This document shows, piece by piece, positions 54,155 through 63,725 of a stretch of 64,000 nt of DNA. The stretch comes from CAZEHO01 sp964511945 (GTDB taxonomy: Bacteria > Actinomycetota > Acidimicrobiia > Spongiisociales > UBA11373). The stretch covers positions 35,618 through 99,617 of the forward strand of contig CAZEHO010000008.1 of assembly GCA_964511945.1 (NCBI GenBank). The letters are read 5' to 3'. The notes below the pieces were generated by a model that did not search any database, was not told the origin of the DNA, and saw only the letters and a program-made list of their open reading frames with translations. The first letter of the stretch is position 1. Every line of letters begins with the position of its first letter. The translations under genes and the position numbers were made by a program.

Positions 54155-54913
54155 ATGACCAGCGAGATCACCCTTACCGACCGGGTCGTCGTCGTCACCG
54201 GTGCCAGCCGTGGCATCGGGGAGGCCATCGCCATCGCCTGTTCGCGAGCCGGTGCCATCGTCGCCCTGGCATCCCGCAAGCAGGACGGTCTGGACGACAT
54301 TGCCGCAGCCATCCGCGCCGAGGGAGGCACCGCCCTCCCGCTGGCGACCCACATGGGGAAGCCCGAGGCTGTGGCCGAACTGTTCTCCCGGGTCACGGCA
54401 GAGTTCGGCCGGGTCGACGGCCTGGTCAACAACGCCGCCACCAACCCCTACTTCGGGCCGATGCTCGGCATCGAGGAAGCCGCCTGGGACAAGACGTTCG
54501 AGGTGAACCTCAAGGGCTATTTCTATGCAGTGCGGGAGTTCGTCGGACGCACCGGTGGCTCGGGCAGCATCGTCAACATCGCGAGTGTGAACGGAATGCG
54601 GGCTGCGCCGCTGCAAGCCGTCTACGGCATGACCAAGGCGGCCGTCATCTCGATGACCCAGACCCTTGCCGTCGAACTGGGCCCCATCGGGATCCGTATC
54701 AATGCGATAGCCCCCGGACTGGTCGAAACAAGGTTCGCCGCAACCCTGGTCGCCGACGAGTCCTTGCGGTCCCGCTTCACCGACCGCACTGCGCTCGGCC
54801 GTCATGCCCAGCCCGATGAGATCGCCGGGGCTGCGGTCTACCTGCTGTCGGACGCCGCCTCGTATATGACCGGCCAGGTCATGGCGCTCGACGGCGGGAT
54901 GACGGCGACGTAG
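54155..54913 (+). CDS. Short-chain dehydrogenase/reductase
   Basis: 252 residues, classical SDR: TGASRGIG (15-22), NNAAT, catalytic Ser144, Tyr157, Lys161 and the PGLVETRF and DGGMTAT segments. NAD(P)-dependent oxidation or reduction of an unknown alcohol or ketone. Arg41 after the second strand (SRKQ) suggests NADP(H). Single gene with a leaderless-type start. Confidence 0.92.
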   Translation: MTSEITLTDRVVVVTGASRGIGEAIAIACSRAGAIVALASRKQDGLDDIAAAIRAEGGTALPLATHMGKPEAVAELFSRVTAEFGRVDGLVNNAATNPYFGPMLGIEEAAWDKTFEVNLKGYFYAVREFVGRTGGSGSIVNIASVNGMRAAPLQAVYGMTKAAVISMTQTLAVELGPIGIRINAIAPGLVETRFAATLVADESLRSRFTDRTALGRHAQPDEIAGAAVYLLSDAASYMTGQVMALDGGMTAT

Positions 54914-54918
54914 GTCGG

Positions 54919-54940
54919 AGATCAGAGATCAGAGGTCAGA
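54919..54940. repeat. Heptamer repeat AGATCAG/AGGTCAG x3
   Basis: AGATCAG, AGATCAG and AGGTCAG in tandem just before the start codon at 54942. This is the same unit (opposite strand, shifted register) as the eight-copy array at 5765-5820. Confidence 0.8.
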
Positions 54941-54941
54941 G

Positions 54942-55763
54942 ATGGAAGTGGCCGATCGCTTTCATGCCGCCCGCCAGGACCCGACGCTGGCCGTGCTCGA
55001 GGGGTTCCACGCGCTCAAGCATGCACTGCGCTTCGGCGCCGAGATCATCACCGCGGCAGGCTGCGATCCGGAGCAAGTTGAGCGACTGGCAACCGAGCTT
55101 GCGCCCGATGTCGCCGAGGCGGCTCTCTCGTCGGTCGAGTGGGTTGATCGGGAGCGGTTCGATCACCTGGCGCCGGAACCCCCCGCCACCGGTGTAGTAG
55201 CCATCGCTCGACGGCCGGCGACCGACGCGGCTGCCCTCCTCACCGGTCCCACCGACGCACCTCTCGTCCTGCTCGAGCGGCCCAATCATCTCGGCAACAT
55301 CGGGGCGGTGATCCGGGTTGCCGCAGCGGCCGGAGCCGCCGCCGTCATCACCACGGGCGACCGCGACCCATGGCATCCCACGGCAATCCGGGGCAGCGCC
55401 GGTCTCCACTTCGCATTGCCGGTGGAGCGGATCAACTCGGTCGATCCCGGGGACCGGCCACTCGTCGCTCTCGATCCCGAGGGCGACCCGATCACCGAGG
55501 TCACCATCCCCGACCGGCCGGTGCTCGCGTTCGGGTCGGAGCGGAGCGGCCTGAGCGAGGAACTGAGATCCCGATCGCACCTTCGGCTTTCCATCCCGAT
55601 GGAACCGGGCGTCTCGAGCCTGAACCTGGCGACCTCCGCCGCCGTCGTACTCTTTGAGTGGCGGCGACAACGAGCCTCCCTGACACCTCGGCAGCCGGGA
55701 TCCGGAGGGAGTGCCGGCCGGTCGCCCAATCGTGAGCTCCCGAGAGACGCGGCGACACCATGA
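54942..55763 (+). CDS. SpoU/TrmH-family RNA 2'-O-methyltransferase
   Basis: 273 residues. SPOUT motif 1 NHLGNIGAVIR, motif 2 LAFGSERSGLS, motif 3 IPMEPGVSSLNLATSAAVVLFEW, forming the trefoil-knot SAM site. N-terminal ~80 residues are the substrate-binding part. It methylates ribose in tRNA or rRNA; the target is unknown. The start lies right against a heptamer repeat, with no good ribosome-binding site. It overlaps the binding-protein gene by 4 bp (ATGA). Confidence 0.9.
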   Translation: MEVADRFHAARQDPTLAVLEGFHALKHALRFGAEIITAAGCDPEQVERLATELAPDVAEAALSSVEWVDRERFDHLAPEPPATGVVAIARRPATDAAALLTGPTDAPLVLLERPNHLGNIGAVIRVAAAAGAAAVITTGDRDPWHPTAIRGSAGLHFALPVERINSVDPGDRPLVALDPEGDPITEVTIPDRPVLAFGSERSGLSEELRSRSHLRLSIPMEPGVSSLNLATSAAVVLFEWRRQRASLTPRQPGSGGSAGRSPNRELPRDAATP

Positions 55764-57535
55764 GACGTCTGAAACCGTGGCCCCTTGCTGCCATCGCAGT
55801 CACGCTGTTGACGGCCGGCTGCAACGGTGACGACATTGCGACGACAACTACAGCCCCCCCGACTACAGCTTCAACCACCACGACCGCCGCCCCCACGAGC
55901 ACAGCCGCAACCACTACGACTGAGGCAACAACAACAACGGCGGTGACGACGACCACCTCGGTCCCTCCGGCGGCCGACCGCTGCCCGACGGCAGACTCCG
56001 ACGTTCGCAAGGCGCTTGCTGCACTCATCGACCGCGAGGAGATCTCAGCAGTCGCTTTCGACGGAGCCGTGCAACCGATCTTCTCACCGGTCCCGCCGAG
56101 CTTCCCGGCAGCCACCGACGCGTTCCTGGACCTCTATCAGCCTCCGAATGCGGATCTCGCCGACCGACTGCTGCGTGCCGCGGGTTACTCCGAGGACAGC
56201 ACGCTGGTGCTCAACTTCGCCTGGCCGCCGGAGCGCTACGGGACCGAAACCGGCGATGCCGCGCAACTGATCGCTGCGCAGTGGGAGGCCAGCGGTCTCA
56301 TCGAGGTCAATCCGATCGTCATGGAGTGGCAGTCCTACGTTGGTCCCGTGGTTCGGGGTAACGCGTGGCCGGTAAGCGTGCTCGGCTGGTTCTTCGAGTT
56401 CCCCGATCCCGAGAACTACCTCGCTCCCTTCATCGAGTTCGGCGGCCTCGGCACTTCCGTCACCGACGCCGACGGCAACCCGGCCTCCTCGATTGGCCGA
56501 GCGCTGTTCGATCTCCTCGCAGCGCAACGAGCCGAGCCCGACCCGGAGGTGAGGAAAGCTCTCCTGGGACAACTCCAGGACGTCTATGCAGACGCGGTAG
56601 TGACGATTCCGCTCTTCGCAGAGCCGGAGTACGTCGTGTACCGCGATGGGATCTCTGCCGACCCGCGGCTCCCGGTTCCCGAACGCCTCAACATCGGCCC
56701 AACCATGGAACTCCACTACGACCTGCTCGACAGCGCTGATGGGGACACGATCACCATCGGAACCACGGATCCGGTGTTCAGTCTGGACGGCGCCGACGCC
56801 TTCGCAATCCGCGATTGGGAGATCATCCGCAACATCGGTGACGGTCTCGTCGGCCGGGTACCCGGTACCGCAGACCAGCTCGAGCCGGTGCTGGCAGAGG
56901 ATTTCGCCGTCGTCTCCGAAGACGGCCTGGCCTACACGTACACCTTGCGGGAGGGCATCCGTTTCAGCGACGGACTCGAACTGACCAACGTGATGTATGC
57001 CGGCCAACTCAACCGGCTGTTCACGCTGTCACCGGACGCCCCGAATGCCGTCGGCCTGACCCTGGCTGTCCCCTACGTCGACAGCATCGAGGCCTCTGGT
57101 GAGCGGGACATCGTGTTCACGCTGACCCAGCCGCTGGCGTTCTTCCCGCAGCTCCTGGCCGGCCCGGCCTACACCCCAACGCATCCCGACATCTTCACGC
57201 GGGAGGCACTGAACATCCTCCCGAGCACGCCGATCCACGGCGTGGGTCCCTGGTTCATCACCGAGTTCGTTGCTCGGGAGCAGATGGTCTTCGAGCCGAA
57301 CCCGGCCTACGCCGGTAAGGCGCCGCAGGCTGCGCGGATCGTCGTCCGCCACTTCCGGAGCTCGCAGGAGATGGCGGACGCGATCCGGTCCGGAGAGATC
57401 GATGTCGCCTGGCGCATCCTGGATCTGGACCTGATCGAACAGCTGAAGATCGAGAACGCGCTCAACGTCGAGTTCGTCTCCGATGCCGCAGTTCGATTCC
57501 TGATCGTCAACCACGCCGAGACCTGCATCGGATAA
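55760..57535 (+). CDS. Oligopeptide-binding (SBP_bac_5) lipoprotein with swapped halves (circular permutation)
   Basis: 591 residues: signal ending LLTAGC (Cys21), Thr linker (27-67), then two halves in reversed order. Residues 75-323 (VRKALAALIDREEI, FSPVPPSF, GWFFEFPDPENYLAPF, IPLFAEPEYVVYR, LNIGPTM) are what normally forms the C-terminal half of family 5 binding proteins. Residues 327-588 (DTITIGTTDPVFSLDGADAF, LREGIRFSDGLEL, GVGPWFITEF, IRSGEIDVAWRI, VRFLIVNHAETC) are what normally comes first. The end, NHAETC, would join naturally to the beginning, DRCPTADSDVRKALA. No permease or ATPase genes are adjacent. Likely exported; binding ability is unknown. Confidence 0.88.
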   Translation: MRRLKPWPLAAIAVTLLTAGCNGDDIATTTTAPPTTASTTTTAAPTSTAATTTTEATTTTAVTTTTSVPPAADRCPTADSDVRKALAALIDREEISAVAFDGAVQPIFSPVPPSFPAATDAFLDLYQPPNADLADRLLRAAGYSEDSTLVLNFAWPPERYGTETGDAAQLIAAQWEASGLIEVNPIVMEWQSYVGPVVRGNAWPVSVLGWFFEFPDPENYLAPFIEFGGLGTSVTDADGNPASSIGRALFDLLAAQRAEPDPEVRKALLGQLQDVYADAVVTIPLFAEPEYVVYRDGISADPRLPVPERLNIGPTMELHYDLLDSADGDTITIGTTDPVFSLDGADAFAIRDWEIIRNIGDGLVGRVPGTADQLEPVLAEDFAVVSEDGLAYTYTLREGIRFSDGLELTNVMYAGQLNRLFTLSPDAPNAVGLTLAVPYVDSIEASGERDIVFTLTQPLAFFPQLLAGPAYTPTHPDIFTREALNILPSTPIHGVGPWFITEFVAREQMVFEPNPAYAGKAPQAARIVVRHFRSSQEMADAIRSGEIDVAWRILDLDLIEQLKIENALNVEFVSDAAVRFLIVNHAETCIG

Positions 57536-57602
57536 CCCGCGGAGCACCGCCGGTCCTGGCTCACGACGGCTCCCACCACCCCGAGCATCGGGGCAGCCGA
57601 CC

Positions 57603-58463
57603 TCAACTCCCGATGACAAGGCCGTCGGTCGCGATCGCCGGCTCCAGCAGGCTTCCACCTTCGAGATCGAGCCTTTCGGCCAGTGCCGACCGTACTCGGG
57701 CTACTTCGTCTTCGGTCGCAATGACGATGGTGGCCGGGCCGGCACCACTCCAGGCGGCATGGGCCGCTCCGGCGGCGCGGGCGGTGGCCATCAGCCGAAC
57801 CGTGCGCTGCGAGAGGAACGCCCGGCGTAGTTCGTGCAGTTCGTCGCCTCCTGCCTCGGCCAGCAGCTCCGGATCGCCGGTTCGAAGCCCTTCGATGAGG
57901 AAGGCCAGGCGAGCTGCGGTGCGGGATGCCACCGCCGTGGGCACCCGCTCCTTGGTGGCCTTGCGCGCTTCCGCGGTCAGCAATTCCACGTCGGGAACTG
58001 CGATGAGGATCCGCAGCGATGGATGCACGTCGAGGTGCCGCACGGTTCCCAGTGGCCCCACCACCACGCCTCCTCCCCAGACCGAGGCGGCCACGTTGTC
58101 CGGGTGGCCTTCGACCAGGGTTCCCGCCGCGAACACGGCGTCGAGAGAGTCGTCGAGCCCGGCAGCCTTCCGCATTGCCGCTGCGGCGGCGACGATCAGA
58201 GCAGCACTCGATCCGAGACCGCGGGCGATCGGGATTTCACTATCGATCTCCACGGTCCAGGTGCCGGAGGCGCCAGCGGCTGAGGCGGTCTGACGGAGGA
58301 GACCCTCGGCGCCTGAGGCATCCGGAGTCGTGGTCGAGGTGACAAACCACTCATCGCTCTGCTCAACGGTGACCCGGCACGGGATATCGAAGGCCAGGGC
58401 CAGCACGTCGAACCCGGGGCCGACATTGGCCGATGAACCCGGAGCAGATGCCGTTACGCTCAT
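57603..58463 (-). CDS. thrB: Homoserine kinase ThrB
   Basis: 286 residues, GHMP kinase. ASAPGSSANVGPGFDVLALAF at the start, ATP loop PIARGLGSSAALIVAA (about 78-93), and the late AAWSGAGPATIVIA. It phosphorylates homoserine for threonine synthesis. The ATG overlaps the CDF transporter stop (ATGA), an unusual partner; thrC or hom are not nearby. Confidence 0.92.
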   Translation of the reverse strand: MSVTASAPGSSANVGPGFDVLALAFDIPCRVTVEQSDEWFVTSTTTPDASGAEGLLRQTASAAGASGTWTVEIDSEIPIARGLGSSAALIVAAAAAMRKAAGLDDSLDAVFAAGTLVEGHPDNVAASVWGGGVVVGPLGTVRHLDVHPSLRILIAVPDVELLTAEARKATKERVPTAVASRTAARLAFLIEGLRTGDPELLAEAGGDELHELRRAFLSQRTVRLMATARAAGAAHAAWSGAGPATIVIATEDEVARVRSALAERLDLEGGSLLEPAIATDGLVIGS

Positions 58464-59374
58464 TCGGGTGGCCCAACCTCTATGAAGATCCGGGTCGCCT
58501 CCGGCACCCGTTCCCGAATCATGTCTTCGGCATCGTCCACGATGCGCTGCACATCGTCACCACTCAGGCCGCCTTCGACCGCTAGGTCCATCGTCACCAG
58601 CACTTCCTCGGGTCCGAGATGCATCGTGAGCAGCTGCTCCACCTTCTCGACCCCTTCGATGGACAGCACGGCACCACGGATCAGGGAGCGTGCCTCGCGG
58701 CTCGCCGACTCGCCGAGCAGGAGTCCCTTGACCTCGATCGCAAGGATCCAGGCGGTCGCCATCAACAGCACACCGATCGTGATCGAGGCGATGCCATCCC
58801 ACGCCGGGTTGCCGGTGTAGTGAGCGGTGAGCAGGCCGGCTGCGGCCACGCTCAGCCCGAGCACCGCAACCGTGTCCTCGAACAGGACGACGAGCAGCAC
58901 CGGGTCCTTGCTCTCACGAATCGTGCGCCAGATGTTTCGCCCGCCGCGGCGCTCGTTGAACTGGCGAAGTGCCGGTATGAGTGCGATGAAGATCTCGAAC
59001 GCGGCGGCAACGCCGAGCACGATCAGGTTGAAGGCCAGCCCGCCCTCGGATTCGTGCGGGTGCCGGATGCGGTCGATCCCCTCCATGACCGCCACCACTC
59101 CGCCGCCGACGAACAGGACGACGGCAACCATGAAGCTCCAGAAGTACACCTCCTTGCCGCGTCCGAAAGGGAACCGGGCAGACGGCCGGAATCGGCTCGC
59201 CGAGGTGCCCCGCAACAAGAACAGCTGATTGCCGGAGTCGGCAACCGAGTGGAAGCCCTCGGCGAGCATCGCCGTGCTGCCGGAAATGGCCGCCGCGATG
59301 AACTTGAGGACCGCGATCAGCGAATTGGCGATCAGCGCCAGAATGACGAGGGTGCGGGATTCTCCGGATGCCAT
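58460..59374 (-). CDS. Cation diffusion facilitator (CDF) transporter
   Basis: 304 residues with six membrane helices (about 10-215) and a cytoplasmic C-terminal domain. The helix 2 metal motif AEGFHSVADSGN (His-x3-Asp) and helix 5 FEDTVAVLG (Asp) are visible, and the basic RFPFGRGKE loop is typical. Exports Zn2+, Fe2+ or Mn2+ against protons. The start at 59374 is set by TACAAT 8 nt upstream (59383-59388); upstream extension rejected. Confidence 0.9.
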   Translation of the reverse strand: MASGESRTLVILALIANSLIAVLKFIAAAISGSTAMLAEGFHSVADSGNQLFLLRGTSASRFRPSARFPFGRGKEVYFWSFMVAVVLFVGGGVVAVMEGIDRIRHPHESEGGLAFNLIVLGVAAAFEIFIALIPALRQFNERRGGRNIWRTIRESKDPVLLVVLFEDTVAVLGLSVAAAGLLTAHYTGNPAWDGIASITIGVLLMATAWILAIEVKGLLLGESASREARSLIRGAVLSIEGVEKVEQLLTMHLGPEEVLVTMDLAVEGGLSGDDVQRIVDDAEDMIRERVPEATRIFIEVGPPE

Positions 59375-59382
59375 GGAGGGCG

Positions 59383-59388
59383 ATTGTA
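59383..59388 (-). promoter_or_regulatory. Leaderless-type -10 box of CDF-thrB unit
   Basis: TACAAT on the minus strand, 8 nt before the ATG at 59374. Confidence 0.6.
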
Positions 59389-59484
59389 GGGAACCCTGTC
59401 TCGCCTTCCCCCACGGCCGTGATCGTGGGGAGGCGCGGCGACACCGAAGCCACCCGAGTGAAAAGGGGCGGGCTCCAGACCAAC

Positions 59485-60255
59485 TCAGCGCGAGGTCATT
59501 CCGAGGTGCCGACGGAGAAACCCCTCCATCCTCCGGTACCACTGGGCAGGAGATTCCCACTCGACGTGCTTCCCCGGGAAGAAGGAAAGCTCCTTCGGTG
59601 ACCCGAAGGCGTCGTAGAGCGCCAGGGCCGAGTCGCGGGAAAAGACCTCATCGTTGTCGGCGTTCACCATCAACACCGGCCGGGGCGCAACCTCTCCGGC
59701 CCGGACTACGGGATCGATCCCGGCAACGGATTCGATCACTTCGCGATCCGCGCTGGGAAACAGTTGCGGCAGGGCAACCGAGGTCGATCCCCCGATGCAG
59801 AACACCGCCGCCGCGAACCTTGGTTCGTCGGCCACTGCAGGCACTCCGTACTGAGTCCCCATCGAGAATCCCAGGTACCCGAGCGGGGCGTCATCGCCGA
59901 ATCGCTCGGCGACCCGGTCCGCCAACCGGCGCAGGTCTGCAGCAGCCTGCGCCACGAACGGGATCCGGTGGATATCCCGCATCGTGGGCGGGGGCAGATC
60001 GGGATCGGCCCGCTCCCCGTGGCCGGGAGCATCTGCCGCGATCACGGAGAATCCCTTCCGGGCCCAGGCCTTCGCAGCTCCGGTCAGATACTGGGCCCGG
60101 CGGTCGCTTTCGGCGCCGTGGCCTGCAATGACAACCGGGCCGGGCTCGTGGGAAAGCCAGGCGTCGACCGCGACTCGATCCCCGGCAGAACCCTCGTACT
60201 CCCACACCTCATGACGGAACCAGCGCTCGTCGGAGGCCCGGATAACCGTCGTCAC
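59485..60255 (-). CDS. Alpha/beta hydrolase (dienelactone-hydrolase-like)
   Basis: 256 residues. VVIAGHGAESDRR (oxyanion region), nucleophile GFSMGTQ (G-x-S-x-G), Asp in VLMVNADNDEVF and late His in FFPGKHVEW. An esterase or lipase-like enzyme with unknown substrate. Overlaps the PhzF gene by 4 bp, same strand, so probably co-translated. Confidence 0.85.
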   Translation of the reverse strand: MTTVIRASDERWFRHEVWEYEGSAGDRVAVDAWLSHEPGPVVIAGHGAESDRRAQYLTGAAKAWARKGFSVIAADAPGHGERADPDLPPPTMRDIHRIPFVAQAAADLRRLADRVAERFGDDAPLGYLGFSMGTQYGVPAVADEPRFAAAVFCIGGSTSVALPQLFPSADREVIESVAGIDPVVRAGEVAPRPVLMVNADNDEVFSRDSALALYDAFGSPKELSFFPGKHVEWESPAQWYRRMEGFLRRHLGMTSR

Positions 60256-61055
60256 TGGGCCAGTTCCCGCACCTCGTCGCGCCGAACGGTGCCGCCGAGC
60301 CCGCAGATGCCGGGGCGCCAGGTCAGCTCGATCGTGGATGGGTGGCCGATCTCATCGCCCTGATCGATCGAGAGTGACCCGAACTCCTCGCCGCCGGCCA
60401 TGCGGACTGCGGCCAGAGCGGCGGCGGCGCTGCCGGTCGCCGGGTCCTCGAACACGCCAAGTGCGGGAGCGAAGAACCGCGCTTTGATCCGGCCGGCGCC
60501 GGCAGGAGCGATGACGTACGTGGCCTCCGCGGACCGGCCGGCTGCCAGGGCATCGGGGTCCGGTTCGGCGGCGGCCACAACCTTCGGGTCGTCGTACTCC
60601 AGCACCAGATACGGGATGGGCATCCGCGCCCACCACCCGCGCTGCGGTGCGGGGAGTCCGGCGTCGAGAGCGATCGCCCGGGCCTCGGGCTCGGGATCAA
60701 CATCGGGCTGGAGCGGAAGGTCGACCAGCGCCCGATCGCCGTCCGTCCGGAAGGCGACCTCTCCGATCCCACACCTCATCCCGGTCGCGGTACCCGGCCC
60801 GAGCGACCCAAGGACCCATGCCGCCCCGACGAGTGGGTGTCCGGCAAAGGGTAGTTCGGTTGCCGGAGTGAAGATCCGGGCCCCGGGAACAGTTCCTTGC
60901 CGCCAATCGAGATAGATGGTTTCGGAGAAGCCAAGGTCCGTGGCGATCTCCTGCATCGCTGCAGCATCCAGGCCGCTTGGGTCGGTGATGACCCCCAGGT
61001 GGTTTCCGCCATCGTCATCACGGGTGAACACACGAAGGACGTAGCAGTGGCGCAT
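60252..61055 (-). CDS. PhzF-family isomerase
   Basis: 267 residues. Two-lobed fold with RIFTPATELPFAGHPLVGAAWV and FFAPALGVFEDPATGSAAAA; catalytic Glu in FSETIYL. Members isomerise or epimerise small acids; no phenazine genes are present. The TAGCGT box lies 7 nt before the ATG (61063-61068). First gene of a two-gene unit with the hydrolase. Confidence 0.9.
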   Translation of the reverse strand: MRHCYVLRVFTRDDDGGNHLGVITDPSGLDAAAMQEIATDLGFSETIYLDWRQGTVPGARIFTPATELPFAGHPLVGAAWVLGSLGPGTATGMRCGIGEVAFRTDGDRALVDLPLQPDVDPEPEARAIALDAGLPAPQRGWWARMPIPYLVLEYDDPKVVAAAEPDPDALAAGRSAEATYVIAPAGAGRIKARFFAPALGVFEDPATGSAAAALAAVRMAGGEEFGSLSIDQGDEIGHPSTIELTWRPGICGLGGTVRRDEVRELAQ

Positions 61056-61062
61056 GGCCGCG

Positions 61063-61068
61063 ACGCTA
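61063..61068 (-). promoter_or_regulatory. Leaderless-type -10 box of PhzF gene
   Basis: TAGCGT on the minus strand, 7 nt before the ATG at 61055. Confidence 0.5.
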
Positions 61069-61170
61069 GTTCATCGCGCCGGCCGGGACCCACTCGCGCA
61101 TCAGGGACCTGTGACCCTGGTGCCATGAGCGTTCAGCGGGTACCAAGGGGGTGAACCTCGAGGAGGACGC

Positions 61171-63693
61171 ATGACCCACGGCGATCAGCCGCCACCGCCA
61201 CCACCACCGCCACCACCATCGGCGCCGTCACGGCCGGCATGGCTCCCTGTGGCGATGGTCGCCGGGGTGATCGCCGTCCTGGTCGTGATCATCGTCACCG
61301 TCACCGGTGGAGACGATGGGCCTCCAGACACCACTGTCGCAGCCTCCACCTCGACCACCACGAGCATCGCCCCGATCTCGACGACCGCTGCGCCGACGTC
61401 CACCACCACTACTGCGGCGCCGACGTCCACCACAGAGGCCGTGCCGGACACGGTTCCCGAGGTGGGAGGCTCGTGGACCCTGCTCCTCTACATGCTCGGC
61501 GACAACAACCTGGAACCGGCGATCTTCTCGGACCTGGAAGAGCTTGCCCTGCTCCCGGAGGACGAGGATCTCACAGTCCTCGCGCTCATCGATCGCCACG
61601 ACGAGTACACCGAGCGGGAGATGTTCAACCTCCCGGACTGGACCGGGGCGAAACTGGTCAGGGTCGATCGGGAGCAGCTCACGGAACTCGCCGACTACGG
61701 CGAACTCGATATGGGCGATCCGGCAGTGCTCGCAGATTTTCTGACGACTGGGATCCAGACGGCGCCGGCCGACCATTACGCCCTCGTGCTGTGGGACCAC
61801 GGAGCCATCAATGGGGTGGGCAACGATGACTCGTCGGGCGACGGCCTGACCCCGTTCGAGATCGCCGACGCACTGGAGTTGGGGCTGGCGGCGGCAGGAG
61901 TGGATCGCCTGGATCTCCTCGGGTTCGACGCCTGCATGATGGGGGCCTACGAAATCGCAGCCGCCGTGGCGCCCTATGCCGATTACATGATCGGGTCGGA
62001 GGAGAACGAGCCGAACGGCGGCTGGAACTACGAGGCGTTCGACTACATCGCTCTGAATCCCGAGGGCACCGTGGAGGGCCTGGGGCGGGAGATCATCACC
62101 AGATTCCTCGCTCTCGAGGCTCAGGGCTCGCCCGACGTCACTCTGTCGCTCCTGGAGCTCCCGGACGTCGACTCCTTGAGCATCGCCCTCGAGGCGTTTA
62201 CCGAGGCCGCCATTGGTGACATGGAGCGCTACGCCCCCGCCATCGGCCGCCATCGGGTCGAGACGATGTCGTTCGCCGGGAACCCGGACCCCAGCAAAGA
62301 CTGGTTCATGATCGACCTCGAGGATTTCTTCACGCGCCTCGCCGCCGCCGAGCCGGATCTGGCGCAGCCGATCGAGGCCGTGCAGGCGGCGCTGGATGAT
62401 GTCGTCATCGAGTCCGGAACGGGTCCGGTCCACGATGGCGCCGGAGGCCTCTCGGCACACTTCCCCCCCAACCCCGAGGTGTGGTTCGAACCGCTCTCGT
62501 CGGTGATGCCGGAACCCTGGCTGCGCTTTGTGCGGGCCTTCTACGCCGCCGGCGAAGCCATTCCGGAAGAAGAGCAGCCCGACATCGAAGAGGCGCAGGA
62601 TCAGGCCGAGTTCGTGATGGACCAGGACGGCCTCTCTGTGACCGCCGATTTCAACCTGGCAGCCGAGGACACCGTGGTGGACGTCACGCTCTACAGCGGC
62701 GTTCCCCAGGAGGACGGCTCGATCATCTACTACGAGCAGAGCCAGGGCTGGACCCAGGGCACCACCGCCTTCGGGTTCTACGACCTCACCGTGCTGCAGT
62801 TCGACGACGGGGAGGACCAGGCGCTGGCCTACACCGCGCTCTCGTACAGTGACGACGCGCTCTACGCCACGATCGACGTCCCGGTCGCCTACTTCCCACC
62901 CGGGTCGGACGAGTACGTCGATTCGCTGATCACCGTCGTGTACGACACCACCACCGGCCAGTTCACCGAAACCATGTACGAAGTCGGTACCGACTACCAG
63001 GGGGTCCTGGAACCCGACCCCGCCGGGCTGCTTTTCCCGTGGCTGTGGTGGGAACTCCCCGATGGGACACTCGAGTGGCGCTTCAGCACCGACATCGGGC
63101 TGTGGGCAGACCTCGACAACCTGGTCTGGGAGTGGGTCGAGTTCACCGAGGGGCAGGCGCTCTACTCCGAGATCTGGGTCTGCGACTTCGGCGGCAACTG
63201 CGACTGGGCCTGGGTGGAGTCGGTTGTCGGTGCCGAAGCCGGCGCCGGCCGGTTCCAGATCTGTCGCAATGACTGGTGGGGCTTCGAGTTCGCCCACCCG
63301 TCGTGGCTCGAGCCGTGGCCGGCCCAGGATGCTCAGTTCGCCTGCGAGAGCTTCCTCGATCGAGAGTTCACCGCAATCGACGATCAGGGCGCGTTCCGGG
63401 AGGCGCTCGTCACGGTCGAAGTTCTCAGTGGTGATGCTCTGACGCAGCGCCTCGACCTGATCGTCGAGACTGCCGACTTCGTCGAAGAGGTGCGGATTCC
63501 GGGATTCCAGACTCCGGCCGTGCTCTTCGAGGTCACCGATCCGGGAGATGAGATCTACGGGTACGTGGTTCCCGTCTCCGAGGACGGCGACGGACTGGCC
63601 CTGCTGATCACCGGCTGGGAGTTCCTGTCGCCTGCAGTCGAACTCAGGGATCCGGTCGACACCATCGCCAACACCATCGAACCGCTGCAGTAG
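61171..63693 (+). CDS. Clostripain-family (C11) cysteine protease, membrane-anchored
   Basis: 840 residues: ten-Pro cytoplasmic start, membrane helix (24-46), Thr/Ser linker (53-90), C11 domain (about 100-480) with catalytic His210 (LWDHGAINGVG) and Cys255 (GFDACMMGAYE), then about 350 residues of unknown C-terminal domains with Cys pairs (VCDFGGNC, QICRND). An extracellular Arg/Lys-preferring endopeptidase is expected. GAGGAGGAC precedes the ATG. The Pro-rich start is shared with the two SH3 proteins near 25 kb. Confidence 0.9.
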   Translation: MTHGDQPPPPPPPPPPSAPSRPAWLPVAMVAGVIAVLVVIIVTVTGGDDGPPDTTVAASTSTTTSIAPISTTAAPTSTTTTAAPTSTTEAVPDTVPEVGGSWTLLLYMLGDNNLEPAIFSDLEELALLPEDEDLTVLALIDRHDEYTEREMFNLPDWTGAKLVRVDREQLTELADYGELDMGDPAVLADFLTTGIQTAPADHYALVLWDHGAINGVGNDDSSGDGLTPFEIADALELGLAAAGVDRLDLLGFDACMMGAYEIAAAVAPYADYMIGSEENEPNGGWNYEAFDYIALNPEGTVEGLGREIITRFLALEAQGSPDVTLSLLELPDVDSLSIALEAFTEAAIGDMERYAPAIGRHRVETMSFAGNPDPSKDWFMIDLEDFFTRLAAAEPDLAQPIEAVQAALDDVVIESGTGPVHDGAGGLSAHFPPNPEVWFEPLSSVMPEPWLRFVRAFYAAGEAIPEEEQPDIEEAQDQAEFVMDQDGLSVTADFNLAAEDTVVDVTLYSGVPQEDGSIIYYEQSQGWTQGTTAFGFYDLTVLQFDDGEDQALAYTALSYSDDALYATIDVPVAYFPPGSDEYVDSLITVVYDTTTGQFTETMYEVGTDYQGVLEPDPAGLLFPWLWWELPDGTLEWRFSTDIGLWADLDNLVWEWVEFTEGQALYSEIWVCDFGGNCDWAWVESVVGAEAGAGRFQICRNDWWGFEFAHPSWLEPWPAQDAQFACESFLDREFTAIDDQGAFREALVTVEVLSGDALTQRLDLIVETADFVEEVRIPGFQTPAVLFEVTDPGDEIYGYVVPVSEDGDGLALLITGWEFLSPAVELRDPVDTIANTIEPLQ

Positions 63694-63712
63694 GCCGTCG
63701 CCGCGGCCGTCG

Positions 63713-63718
63713 TACCAT
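63713..63718 (+). promoter_or_regulatory. Leaderless-type -10 box of small membrane protein gene
   Basis: TACCAT, 7 nt before the ATG at 63726. Confidence 0.5.
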
Positions 63719-63725
63719 TGCGCCG

